Positions 33,260 through 41,814 of a DNA stretch of 64,000 nucleotides are shown here, piece by piece (within the stretch, counting starts at the first letter, position 1; every line of letters starts with the position of its first letter). The position numbers and the translations under genes are program-made. This stretch comes from Lachnospiraceae bacterium NK4A179 (GTDB lineage Bacteria; Bacillota; Clostridia; Lachnospirales; Lachnospiraceae), in contig ATWC01000010.1 in the NCBI GenBank assembly GCA_000421045.1, positions 1-64,000 of the forward strand. Reading direction: 5' to 3'. The notes under the pieces were generated by a model. That model was not told the DNA's origin and did not search any database. It was given only the letters and a program-made list of their open reading frames with translations.

Positions 33260-33332
33260 TGGGCTGTCGCCAAGCGGTAAGGCACAGGGTTTTGATCCCT
33301 GCATTCCGCCGGTTCGAATCCGGCCGGCCCAG
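33260..33332 (+). tRNA. tRNA-Gln (TTG)
   Basis: 73 nt, only 4 bp after tRNA-His. Acceptor TGGGCTG/CGGCCCA with the U1-A72 pair typical of tRNA-Gln, anticodon stem CAGGG/CCCTG, loop TTTTGAT giving TTG (33292-33294), discriminator G. Confidence 0.96.
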
Positions 33333-33346
33333 TAAATAAGTTTTAT

Positions 33347-33372
33347 AGCCCGTTAGTGATAACGGGCTTTTT
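33347..33372 (+). terminator. terminator of the tRNA cluster
   Basis: AGCCCGTTA and TAACGGGCT form the stem, with a TTTTTC tail. Confidence 0.9.
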
Positions 33373-33467
33373 CATTTTGCCGGGGCTTATATATGTTTGA
33401 AACTATCTCCGGTTGAAAGTATAATATACTGAGCAATTCGTATATCATCCGGTAAGGGTAAATAAGT

Positions 33468-34529
33468 ATGAGTATGGCAAAACGTAACAAAATACTGTCT
33501 ATACTGAGCGCTGTTATTACAATAGGGCTTTTATCCGGCTGCGGGAAGACGGAGAAGACCGATCTGGATAACGGTCTGGCTTCTGTTACGCTTCAGGAGT
33601 ATGATGATGCTCTGGATTTTCTTAAGCAGGCCGAAAAGAATGAAGAAGACCTTGAGTCTGTATACAGGGCTGAAGGACTTGCTTATATGGGACTCAGGGA
33701 TTATGGAAATGCTGTGAGCGCATTTAAAAAGGCGCTTGCTTATGCCGGGACAAAGACGGGTGAAGCGGAGAAAGATATTAATTACTATCTTGCTCTGTGT
33801 TATGCGAAGCAGGATGACTATGCTGCGGCAATAGAGAGACTGGATGCCGTCAGTGCACTTGATCCTTCTGATGAGACTGCGGCTCTTGAGAGGGGCAAGT
33901 TAAAACTGTATATGAATGACAAGGCCGGTGCAAAGGCGGATTTTGACCTTGCTGCCGGGGCTGATAAGGGCCATGCGGGCGTCTATATTGATATATATGA
34001 CGTGTACTCATCCAAGGGCCTTGAGAAAGACGGAGCGGAGTATCTCGAGGCTGCCAGGACGGCAGATCCCGAAAAAATGGATGATTATGATAAGGCGAGA
34101 CTCTGTTACTACACCTATGATCTTGAGGGTGCATGTCACTACCTTGAGTATGCAAGAAGCATAGGAAAGGCTGATTCCGACATGATCAGGCTGTTAGGCC
34201 ACTGCTACAGGGAACTCGATAAATATGAGAATGCCACAGCAATATATCTGGGATACCTTGAAGATCATGCAGAACCTGAGATATGCAACGAGCTTGGCAT
34301 ATCATATGCGGAGGAGGGCGATTATACAAAAGCGCTTGATGCCTTCAGAATGGGCATTAACATGCCGGAGGACAATACCTGTATGCAGGAACTGAAGCGC
34401 AATGAGATAGTCTGTCTGGAGAATCTTAAAAACTATAAAGAGGCGGCTGAACTTGCGTCCGTATATATCACCCAGTATGGGGAAGACCCTGATATGGTTA
34501 AGGAACTTGCTTTCCTGAGCACCAGATAG
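33468..34529 (+). CDS. TPR-repeat lipoprotein
   Basis: 353 residues with a lipoprotein signal (hydrophobic stretch then lipobox LLSGC, Cys near residue 25) and a solenoid of tetratricopeptide repeats over most of the rest (e.g. LAYMGLRDYGNAVSAFKKAL, YALCYAKQDDYAAAIERLDA-type units, ELGISYAEEGDYTKALDAFR). It is anchored to the outer face of the membrane and probably holds partner proteins; the partner is unknown. AAGGG lies upstream. No neighbour shares its operon. Confidence 0.87.
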   Translation: MSMAKRNKILSILSAVITIGLLSGCGKTEKTDLDNGLASVTLQEYDDALDFLKQAEKNEEDLESVYRAEGLAYMGLRDYGNAVSAFKKALAYAGTKTGEAEKDINYYLALCYAKQDDYAAAIERLDAVSALDPSDETAALERGKLKLYMNDKAGAKADFDLAAGADKGHAGVYIDIYDVYSSKGLEKDGAEYLEAARTADPEKMDDYDKARLCYYTYDLEGACHYLEYARSIGKADSDMIRLLGHCYRELDKYENATAIYLGYLEDHAEPEICNELGISYAEEGDYTKALDAFRMGINMPEDNTCMQELKRNEIVCLENLKNYKEAAELASVYITQYGEDPDMVKELAFLSTR

Positions 34530-34562
34530 GCTGATTTAAACAACTCTGTTATGTTTACCACG

Positions 34563-34578
34563 GCACAATGTATTGTGT
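34563..34578 (+). promoter_or_regulatory. NrdR box 1 (candidate)
   Basis: GCACAATGTATTGTGT matches 14 of 16 positions of the NrdR box ACACWATATATWGTGT. Its centre is exactly 32 bp from that of box 2, the spacing known for paired NrdR boxes. Confidence 0.65.
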
Positions 34579-34594
34579 GTATACAAGAAAAAGC

Positions 34595-34610
34595 ACACGA
34601 TATGTTGTGC
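34595..34610 (+). promoter_or_regulatory. NrdR box 2 (candidate)
   Basis: ACACGATATGTTGTGC matches 13 of 16 positions of the NrdR box. It can also form an AAAAGCACA/TGTGCTTTT hairpin with a T-rich end, so it may double as, or instead be, the terminator of the lipoprotein gene. Confidence 0.55.
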
Positions 34611-34617
34611 TTTTATG

Positions 34618-34646
34618 TTGACATTAAAAATGTCCTTTGATAGAAT
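34618..34646 (+). promoter_or_regulatory. nrdD promoter
   Basis: TTGACA at 34618-34623 and TAGAAT at 34641-34646, 17-bp spacer, directly downstream of the paired boxes. The mRNA leader before ATG 34795 would be about 140 nt. Confidence 0.7.
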
Positions 34647-34794
34647 AAGTTTGCACAGCCCAATTTCGCCAGTTATGTAAACAATCAATTTTCGTGAATA
34701 AGGTTGTGAGGGGAAGAAGAGTCTGAAGGGGCGGTTTTAATGTGCCGAAAATAAGGCTTTTCAGCATTATAAAGCGAAGGGAAGGATAAATTTT

Positions 34795-37185
34795 ATGATC
34801 AGTGTTATCAAAAGGGATGGGGAAAAAGCAGATTTTATGTTAACCAAGATCGGTGACGCTATACGCAAGGCGTTTGAGGCCACCGAGATGTCGTACACAA
34901 ACGATATCATAGATATGCTTTCACTTAAAGTTTCAGCTGATTTTCAGGAAAAGGTGAAAGATAACGCGGTTCATGTAGAGGATATTCAGGATTCTGTTGA
35001 AAAGGTCCTCGAGACAACGGGGTACACAGGGGTTGCAAAGGCATTCATCTTATACAGGAAGCAGCATGAAAAGATGAGAGCCATGAAGAGCACTATCCTT
35101 GATTACAAGGATGTTGTTAACAGCTACGTAAAGGTTGAAGACTGGCGTGTTAAGGAAAACTCTACAGTAACCTATTCGGTAGGCGGTCTCATCCTTTCAA
35201 ATTCCGGCGCCGTAACAGCTAACTACTGGCTTTCGGAAATATATGATGATGAGATAGCAAACGCTCACAGAAATGCTGATATCCATATTCACGATCTTTC
35301 AATGCTTACAGGCTACTGCGCAGGCTGGTCGCTCAAGCAGCTCATCAAAGAAGGCCTTGGCGGTATTCCCGGCAAGATCACTTCAGCTCCGGCAAAACAT
35401 CTTTCCGTACTCTGCAACCAGATGGTAAACTTCTTAGGCATCATGCAGAATGAATGGGCAGGGGCTCAGGCATTTTCATCATTCGATACATACCTTGCAC
35501 CCTTTGCAAAGGCTGACAATCTTACATATCGCGATGTAAAGAAGTGCATCGAGACATTTATATACGGCGTTAACACTCCCAGCCGTTGGGGCACACAGTC
35601 ACCGTTCTCAAATATAACGCTTGACTGGACTGTTCCTGCAGATCTTGCAGAGCTCCCTGCTATCGTAGGCGGCAAGGAAATGGATTTCTGCTACAAGGAC
35701 TGCAAGGCAGAGATGGATATGATCAACAAGGCATTCCTTGAGATCATGATCGAAGGCGATGCTAATGGCAGAGGCTTCCAGTATCCTATTCCCACATATT
35801 CGATAACAAGAGATTTCGACTGGTCTGATACCGAGAACAACAGACTTCTCTTCGAGATGGCCGCTAAGTATGGTACACCTTATTTTTCAAACTACATCAA
35901 CTCCGATATGGAACCCAGTGATGTAAGAAGTATGTGCTGCAGGCTCCGTCTTGATCTCCGTGAGCTCAGAAAGAAGTCCGGCGGTTACTTCGGTTCAGGT
36001 GAAAGCACAGGATCTGTAGGCGTTGTTACCATCAACATGCCCAGGATCGCTTATCTTGCAACAACAAAACAGGAATTCTACAAGCGTCTCGACAGGCTTA
36101 TGGATATAGCTGCAAGAAGCCTTAAGATCAAGAGAGGCGTTATCACAAAGCTTCTTGATGAGGGGCTTTATCCTTACACAAGAAGATACCTCGGAAGCTT
36201 TGATAATCATTTCTCGACCATCGGTCTTGTAGGAATGAATGAAGTGGGTCTCAACGCAAACTGGCTTCGTGCTGATATGACAGACGAGAAGACACAGGCG
36301 TTTACAAAGGAAGTTCTGAATCATATGCGTGATCGTCTCTCGGATTATCAGGAAGAGTATGGAGATCTTTACAATCTTGAGGCAACTCCCGCAGAGAGCA
36401 CAGCATACCGCCTCGCTAAGCATGACAAGGCTAAGTGGCCCGCTATCAAGACTGCAGGTGAGAGCAGCACACCGTATTATACGAACAGCTCACACCTTCC
36501 TGTAGGATATACAGCAGATATCTTTGATGCTCTTGATATACAGGATGATATACAGACACTTTACACATCAGGAACCGTATTCCACGCATTCTTAGGTGAG
36601 AAGCTTCCTGACTGGAAGGCAGCCGCAAAACTTGTGCGCACTATTGCCGAGAATTATAAGCTGCCGTATTACACACTTTCACCGGTTTATTCTATCTGTT
36701 CAGAGCACGGCTACTTAAATGGCGAACAGAAAGTATGCCCTCACTGCAAGAAGGCGACAGAGGTATACTCCAGGATCACAGGTTACTACAGACCCGTTCA
36801 GAACTGGAATGACGGCAAGCTCCAGGAATATGCCGAGAGAGTGAATTATGATGTAGCACATTCAGTGATGAAGAGACCCAAGAGTGCAGTCGTAACAATG
36901 ACTGATATCTTCGATGAGGAGGCTCCGCTCACTGTTGAAGAAAACACAGAGGTACGCTATCTTTTTACAACAAAGAGCTGCCCTAACTGCAAACTGGTTA
37001 AAGGATATTTAAAGGGCATAGATTATATGCTTATTGATGCTGAAGCAAATCCGGAACTTTCAGCCCGTTACAAGATCAAACAGGCTCCCACGCTTGTTGT
37101 CGTAAAGGGTGATGAGGTTAAGAAGTATGCAAATGCTTCAAACATCAAGAAGTATGCTGAGGATCTGGTCCTGACAGAGGCCTGA
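34795..37185 (+). CDS. nrdD: anaerobic (class III) ribonucleotide reductase with fused redoxin domain
   Basis: Reduces ribonucleoside triphosphates to deoxy forms using a glycyl radical. 796 residues: an ATP-cone (1-95), the NrdD barrel, a zinc site (CSEHGYLNGEQKVCPHC), and the glycyl-radical site RITGY with Gly663. After that the protein continues for about 130 residues into a glutaredoxin/thioredoxin-like domain (about 717-796) with active-site CPNC (729-732) and a cis-Pro motif QAPTLVVV. This fusion suggests a built-in thiol reductant, where E. coli NrdD uses formate. The activase NrdG is not adjacent. rqcH follows 4 bp later. Confidence 0.94.
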   Translation: MISVIKRDGEKADFMLTKIGDAIRKAFEATEMSYTNDIIDMLSLKVSADFQEKVKDNAVHVEDIQDSVEKVLETTGYTGVAKAFILYRKQHEKMRAMKSTILDYKDVVNSYVKVEDWRVKENSTVTYSVGGLILSNSGAVTANYWLSEIYDDEIANAHRNADIHIHDLSMLTGYCAGWSLKQLIKEGLGGIPGKITSAPAKHLSVLCNQMVNFLGIMQNEWAGAQAFSSFDTYLAPFAKADNLTYRDVKKCIETFIYGVNTPSRWGTQSPFSNITLDWTVPADLAELPAIVGGKEMDFCYKDCKAEMDMINKAFLEIMIEGDANGRGFQYPIPTYSITRDFDWSDTENNRLLFEMAAKYGTPYFSNYINSDMEPSDVRSMCCRLRLDLRELRKKSGGYFGSGESTGSVGVVTINMPRIAYLATTKQEFYKRLDRLMDIAARSLKIKRGVITKLLDEGLYPYTRRYLGSFDNHFSTIGLVGMNEVGLNANWLRADMTDEKTQAFTKEVLNHMRDRLSDYQEEYGDLYNLEATPAESTAYRLAKHDKAKWPAIKTAGESSTPYYTNSSHLPVGYTADIFDALDIQDDIQTLYTSGTVFHAFLGEKLPDWKAAAKLVRTIAENYKLPYYTLSPVYSICSEHGYLNGEQKVCPHCKKATEVYSRITGYYRPVQNWNDGKLQEYAERVNYDVAHSVMKRPKSAVVTMTDIFDEEAPLTVEENTEVRYLFTTKSCPNCKLVKGYLKGIDYMLIDAEANPELSARYKIKQAPTLVVVKGDEVKKYANASNIKKYAEDLVLTEA

Positions 37186-37189
37186 GTTT

Positions 37190-38884
37190 ATGGCATTTGA
37201 TGGCTTCACCGTTGCGGCGGTGACTGATGAACTGAATAAAAAGCTTAAGGGCGGGCGTATCTTAAAGATCGCCCAGCCCGAAAATGATGAGCTTATGCTG
37301 ACTGTTTCCTGCAGGGATGGAAGGCGTAAGCTTCTTTTGTCGGCCAATGCGTCCGTTCCGATGATCTGCCTGACAAACAAGGATAAGAAGTCTCCTATGA
37401 CAGCGCCTTCGTTCTGCATGCTTCTAAGAAAGCATCTTTCGAATGCGGAGGTTCTTTCGGTGAGACAGCCGGGATTCGAACGCTCGGTGCGCATAGAGAC
37501 CGAACATTTAAATGAGATGGGTGATCTTACAAAGAAGACTCTTCTCATTGAGATCATGGGAAAGTACAGCAATATTATCCTGACTGAAACCGATGATGAG
37601 GGAAGCGAGACGGTAGTGGATGCCATAAAGCGTGTGTCCTCCCTGGTAAGTTCTGTCAGGGAAGTGCTGCCGGGAAGACCGTATTTCATTCCCGATGCAA
37701 TGGGAAAATCCGATCCGTTAACTGCAACTGAAGAGAGTTTTAATGCAGCTGTCGAAAAGTTTCCCGGAGATCCGGAGAAGGCTATATGTTCTTCTTTTTC
37801 GGGAATATCAATGCAGGCGGCCTCTGAGATAGTGCGCCTTTCCGATGGTGATCTCTGGGGAAGCTTTATCAGGATGACAGAGCGGGTCAAGAGCGGTAAT
37901 TTTTCTCCGGTCATATATCTAAAAAACGGTATTCCTTCGGAGTTTTCGGCTGTGGATACCGGATATCTTCCGGATAAGGAAGCATATGATAGCGTATCGG
38001 AAATGCTCTCGGCATTTTATGATAAGCGTGAGGCAGCATCACGTATAAAAGCAAAGAGTGCATCCCTGCGTCAACAGGTCCAGACGCTTAAGGAAAGAGC
38101 AGCCAGGAAGGCAGCACTTCAGGAGAAGAGTTTAAAGGATACCGAAAAACGAGAAAAATACAGACTCTATGGAGAACTTCTTACGGCTTATGCTTATCAG
38201 ATACCTGCCGGTGTGGATCATTATGAGGCCGAAAATTATAATGACGGGACCGTTGTGAAGATCCCCATGGATGCATCGCAGACTGCTTCGGAGAATGCGA
38301 AACGCTATTATGACAGGTATGTGAAGCTTAAGAGAACCTATGAGGCTGCAGGGGAGCAGTTAACCAATTCTCTGATCGAGCTTGAGCATCTAGAAAGCCT
38401 CGAACTGGCGCTTTCACTTGCCGAGAATGAGGATGATCTCGTGCAGATATCCGAAGAACTTGAATTATCGGGCTATTCAAAAAAGAAAAATGATAAGAAG
38501 AAAAAGAAAGAGCAGTCTAAGCCTTTTCATTTTGAGACAGAGGATGGCTATCAGATATACATAGGCAGGAACAATATCCAGAACGAAGAGCTAACGTTTA
38601 AATTTGCGGACGGCGGGGATATGTGGTTCCATGCGAAAAAGATGGCCGGATCACATGTGATCGTAAAAACCGGTGGCAGGGAACTTCCTGACAGTGTTTA
38701 TGAAACAGCCGCTGCAGCTGCTGCGTATTTTTCAACAGCGAAGGATCAGACCAAGGCCGAGGTGGATTACACATGGCGAAAGAATATTAAGAAACCGCCC
38801 GGAACACCACCCGGTTATGTGATATATCATACAAATTACTCTATGGCTGTTGCTCCGGATATATCAAAACTCAAGAAAATATAG
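37190..38884 (+). CDS. rqcH: NFACT family ribosome quality-control protein RqcH
   Basis: 564 residues, formerly annotated as fibronectin-binding protein. It binds stalled 50S subunits and directs alanine tailing. NFACT-N (MAFDGFTVAAVTDELNKKL, LMLTVS), helix-hairpin and coiled-coil middle (about 285-430), and C-terminal NFACT-R with GGDMWFHAKKMAGSHVIV are all present. A Lys-rich stretch (KKKNDKKKKKE) precedes NFACT-R. Its start lies 4 bp after the nrdD stop, so the two probably share a transcript although their functions are unrelated. Confidence 0.92.
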   Translation: MAFDGFTVAAVTDELNKKLKGGRILKIAQPENDELMLTVSCRDGRRKLLLSANASVPMICLTNKDKKSPMTAPSFCMLLRKHLSNAEVLSVRQPGFERSVRIETEHLNEMGDLTKKTLLIEIMGKYSNIILTETDDEGSETVVDAIKRVSSLVSSVREVLPGRPYFIPDAMGKSDPLTATEESFNAAVEKFPGDPEKAICSSFSGISMQAASEIVRLSDGDLWGSFIRMTERVKSGNFSPVIYLKNGIPSEFSAVDTGYLPDKEAYDSVSEMLSAFYDKREAASRIKAKSASLRQQVQTLKERAARKAALQEKSLKDTEKREKYRLYGELLTAYAYQIPAGVDHYEAENYNDGTVVKIPMDASQTASENAKRYYDRYVKLKRTYEAAGEQLTNSLIELEHLESLELALSLAENEDDLVQISEELELSGYSKKKNDKKKKKEQSKPFHFETEDGYQIYIGRNNIQNEELTFKFADGGDMWFHAKKMAGSHVIVKTGGRELPDSVYETAAAAAAYFSTAKDQTKAEVDYTWRKNIKKPPGTPPGYVIYHTNYSMAVAPDISKLKKI

Positions 38885-38951
38885 CATCCGGTTAACATAT
38901 TTGTTATAATCTTAATGGTTATATGTTTTTTGAAGGGAGGTTATTTTTCTT

Positions 38952-39371
38952 ATGGGATTCGGCGAGAGTTTTTCTGCTTTTACAAAGGGCGTCGGTGAAA
39001 AAGTTAAAGGCAATGCGGAGGTAATGAACCTGCGCAGTCAGATTAACGCCGAGCAGAAGCAGATAAATGATCTTAAAGCTGTATTAGGCGGAAAATATTA
39101 TGACTTGTATAAGGACACGGCTTCACCGGAACCTGAACTTCAGGAAACTCTGGATGCTATACGCTATCATGAACAGAAAGCTATGGATCTGGAAAAGCAG
39201 GCGGCAGATGTGAGACAGAATACAAGTTCTGTTTCTTTAAAGGCACAGCCCGGATCCGGATACGGTGAGTTCAAGTCGGGATCTGCACCGGGAAACAAGT
39301 TCTGCACACAGTGTGGTGCTCCTCTTGTTGAGGGTCAGGCATTCTGCGTAAAATGCGGAGCAAAAATATAA
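38952..39371 (+). CDS. coiled-coil protein with C-terminal zinc ribbon
   Basis: 139 residues. An N-terminal GFGESFSAFTKGVGEKVKG amphipathic stretch, a coiled coil (about 25-95), a Ser/Gly linker, and a C-terminal zinc ribbon CTQCG...CVKCG (about 117-137). No signal or membrane segment. Function unknown. It is one of three zinc-ribbon proteins in this window. GAAGGGAGG lies upstream. A 14-bp perfect palindrome follows directly. Confidence 0.8.
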   Translation: MGFGESFSAFTKGVGEKVKGNAEVMNLRSQINAEQKQINDLKAVLGGKYYDLYKDTASPEPELQETLDAIRYHEQKAMDLEKQAADVRQNTSSVSLKAQPGSGYGEFKSGSAPGNKFCTQCGAPLVEGQAFCVKCGAKI

Positions 39372-39372
39372 A

Positions 39373-39386
39373 TGCGTTTAAACGCA
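39373..39386. promoter_or_regulatory. 14-bp perfect palindrome
   Basis: TGCGTTTAAACGCA sits right after a stop codon and 17 bp before the -35 of the aminotransferase promoter. No T-run follows, so an operator is more likely than a terminator. The regulator is unknown. Confidence 0.4.
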
Positions 39387-39402
39387 CGCCTGTATTAAAC
39401 TC

Positions 39403-39431
39403 TTGTAGAAACTTCCTCCATGTTGTAATAT
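39403..39431 (+). promoter_or_regulatory. aminotransferase promoter
   Basis: TTGTAG at 39403-39408 and TAATAT at 39426-39431, 17-bp spacer. Confidence 0.6.
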
Positions 39432-39447
39432 TATCTGCGGTATTTTA

Positions 39448-39484
39448 ACGGCCGGCATCGTATGCTTGATGCAGTAAAGGCCGT
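39448..39484 (+). other. 5'-leader hairpin of the aminotransferase mRNA
   Basis: ACGGCC...GGCCGT encloses GCATC...GATGC, giving a nested stem that ends about 7 nt before the CGGAGG ribosome binding site. Close enough to influence translation; no ligand class recognised. Confidence 0.35.
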
Positions 39485-39504
39485 ACAGCACGGAGGATAA
39501 AAAT

Positions 39505-40701
39505 ATGTCACTTACACTTTCAAACAGATCAGCAAATGTAAAACCGTCTTCAACACTTGCGATTACGGCTAAGGCCAAGGCACTTCGTGCCGAAGGTCGT
39601 GATATTGTCGGCTTTGGAGCCGGTGAGCCGGATTTTGCAACACCTTCAAATATTTGTGATGCTGCTATTAAAGCCATTAACGACGGTTTCACAAAATATA
39701 CACCTGCTTCAGGTATTACGGATCTGAAAAAGGCTGTTTGCGCTAAGTTTGAAAAGTTTAATCATCTTCATTACGATCCGGATCAGATAATAATCTGTAA
39801 TGGCGGAAAGCACGCACTTACCAATATCTTTGATGCTATCATCAATCCCGGAGACGAAGTAATAATCCCTGCACCTTACTGGCTCTCATATCCTGAGATG
39901 GTAAAGCTTTCAGATGGTAAGCCTGTATTTGTATACAGCACTGCTGAGCAGGGCTATAAAGTGACAGCAGATCTTATCAGAGAAGCTGTAACAGACAAGA
40001 CAAAGGCACTCGTTCTCAATACACCCAACAACCCTACAGGTATGGTATACAGCAGAAAGGATCTTGAGGAGATCGCAGCGCTTGCGGTTGAAAAGGATTT
40101 CTATGTTGTGGCTGATGAGATGTATGAAGCGCTTATCTACACAGGAGAGGATCATGTCAGCATCGCATCTCTTGGTGATGAGATATATAAGAGAACGATC
40201 ACCTGCTCAGGTCTTTCAAAGAGTTATGCAATGACAGGATGGAGAGTCGGCTATGCCGGAGCTCCGATCGAGATCACAAAGCGTATGAGTGCCATGCAGT
40301 CACACGCAACAAGTAATGTAAACTCCATCGCCCAGAAGGCCGCTCTTGAAGCTCTTACAGGACCTACTGATGAGATGGAAAAGATGAAGGCGGAATTCGA
40401 CCGCCGCAGGCAGTATATGTACAAGAGGCTTTGTGCAATGCCTCATTTAAGCTGCCTTGAGCCGGAAGGCGCTTTCTATGCATTTGTAGATGCATCAGAA
40501 GTCTGCGAGCTTTCATACAAGGGAAAGAAGATAGAGAATGCTGCAGGTCTTGCGGCAATCCTTCTTGATGAGTTTGATACTGCAGTTATCCCTTGCCAGG
40601 ATTTTGGATATCCCAAGCACATAAGACTTTCTTATGCTATCAGCATGGAGCAGATAGAGAAGGGCCTTGACCGTATCGAAAATCTTATGAAGGAACTTTG
40701 A
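39505..40701 (+). CDS. PLP-dependent aminotransferase, aspartate type
   Basis: 398 residues, fold type I, class I/II aminotransferase of the AspC/AspB Ib group. FGAGEPDFATPSNI at the start, KYTPASGITDLKKAV, NTPNNPTGMVYS, VADEMYEALIY, the PLP-binding Lys in SGLSKSYAMTGWRVGY, and IRLSYAIS near the C-terminus with the carboxylate-binding Arg. It probably converts oxaloacetate and glutamate to aspartate and 2-oxoglutarate. GGAGGATAAAA precedes the start. Sortase follows 9 bp later. Confidence 0.93.
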   Translation: MSLTLSNRSANVKPSSTLAITAKAKALRAEGRDIVGFGAGEPDFATPSNICDAAIKAINDGFTKYTPASGITDLKKAVCAKFEKFNHLHYDPDQIIICNGGKHALTNIFDAIINPGDEVIIPAPYWLSYPEMVKLSDGKPVFVYSTAEQGYKVTADLIREAVTDKTKALVLNTPNNPTGMVYSRKDLEEIAALAVEKDFYVVADEMYEALIYTGEDHVSIASLGDEIYKRTITCSGLSKSYAMTGWRVGYAGAPIEITKRMSAMQSHATSNVNSIAQKAALEALTGPTDEMEKMKAEFDRRRQYMYKRLCAMPHLSCLEPEGAFYAFVDASEVCELSYKGKKIENAAGLAAILLDEFDTAVIPCQDFGYPKHIRLSYAISMEQIEKGLDRIENLMKEL

Positions 40702-40710
40702 TGAGCAGAA

Positions 40711-41616
40711 ATGCCCGCCGGAAATAAGAAGAAAGAAAAAGAATCAGAAAACAGTATAAAGGGGCTGGAAGATTATTCACCCGAGATGCAGAAGAAGATA
40801 CTGCGTGAGATGCGTAAGCGCGAGAGGAACCGCAAGTTCCTTCTCGGTCTGCTTGCGACAGCTGCGGTTGTCTGCCTCGGGTGTTTTGTTTTCTATTATA
40901 TAAATGCAGGTAAGGGAGCAGGACGAAACGGTGAACTGTCAGGTCTTATCGGTTCTGAAGCACTCTCCAACCCTGAAGGCGGTACTGCTTCATATCTGGC
41001 CAATCTGTCAAAAGATGAAAAGGATAAGGCGACACCGGACATACTCGACAAGTATAAGACGCTTCACAATTCCAATAAGGATATGATCGGATGGATCAAG
41101 ATCGATGGTACGGTTATAGATTATCCTGTTATGCAGGCTTCTGATAATGAATACTATCTGAATCATGATTTTGACCGCAAGGAAAAGAAATCCGGGGCGC
41201 TGTTCCTTGACTGCCGATGCGACGCTGTATACGGCAACAACAATTTTATAATCTACGGTCATCATCTGACCAGCGGAAGCATGTTTTCATGCCTCTCGGA
41301 TTATCAATCAAAGAGCTTTTATGAGAAACATCCGTATATAACGTTTGATACGGTATATGCAACCGGTACCTATCAGGTGATGTACGCCTTCCGTTCCCGT
41401 GTATATGAAGAAACGGACGTAAATTTCAAATATTATGATTTTATAGATGCGGATTCAGAGGAAGAATTCAATTCTTATATGAATGAAATGAAGGCAGCTT
41501 CTTTTATTGATACAGGCATTACTGCCGTATACGGAGACCAGCTGCTTACATTATCCACCTGCGATTATGCGGAGGAGAATGGCAGGTTTGTTGTGGTCGC
41601 AAAGAAGATAAGCTAG
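40711..41616 (+). CDS. srtB: class B sortase
   Basis: Membrane transpeptidase that links surface proteins to the wall. 301 residues: basic N-terminus, one transmembrane segment (about 46-67), and a catalytic domain with IDGTVIDYPVMQ, DNEYYLNHDF, IIYGHHLTSGSMF (catalytic His near 183), and TLSTCDY (Cys284) followed by GRFVVVAK (Arg292), the class B signature. No strong Shine-Dalgarno is seen. It lies 200 bp upstream of a giant surface protein ending in a TPKTG sorting signal, its likely substrate. Confidence 0.9.
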   Translation: MPAGNKKKEKESENSIKGLEDYSPEMQKKILREMRKRERNRKFLLGLLATAAVVCLGCFVFYYINAGKGAGRNGELSGLIGSEALSNPEGGTASYLANLSKDEKDKATPDILDKYKTLHNSNKDMIGWIKIDGTVIDYPVMQASDNEYYLNHDFDRKEKKSGALFLDCRCDAVYGNNNFIIYGHHLTSGSMFSCLSDYQSKSFYEKHPYITFDTVYATGTYQVMYAFRSRVYEETDVNFKYYDFIDADSEEEFNSYMNEMKAASFIDTGITAVYGDQLLTLSTCDYAEENGRFVVVAKKIS

Positions 41617-41647
41617 GTACTGTTTCAGACTTTCTGTTTCTCTTGAG

Positions 41648-41704
41648 AAAAACGTATTTCTGCACTAAAATTAACATAACTTGGTGCAAAAATACGTTTT
41701 TTTA
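41648..41704 (+). terminator. sortase gene terminator
   Basis: AAAAACGTATTTCTGCAC and GTGCAAAAATACGTTTTT form an 18-bp stem with one mismatch and a 17-nt loop, ending in a T-run. The stem is AT-rich and flanked by A-run and T-run, so it can act in both directions. Confidence 0.8.
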
Positions 41705-41814
41705 TGTTTACTGTAATATTTTTAAAAGCACATGCCGATATAAATAAACAGGAAACTATATTTTTGCACGGGCATTCATGAACGGATGTTTCTTATCCGC
41801 GAAGGAGGCATCAT

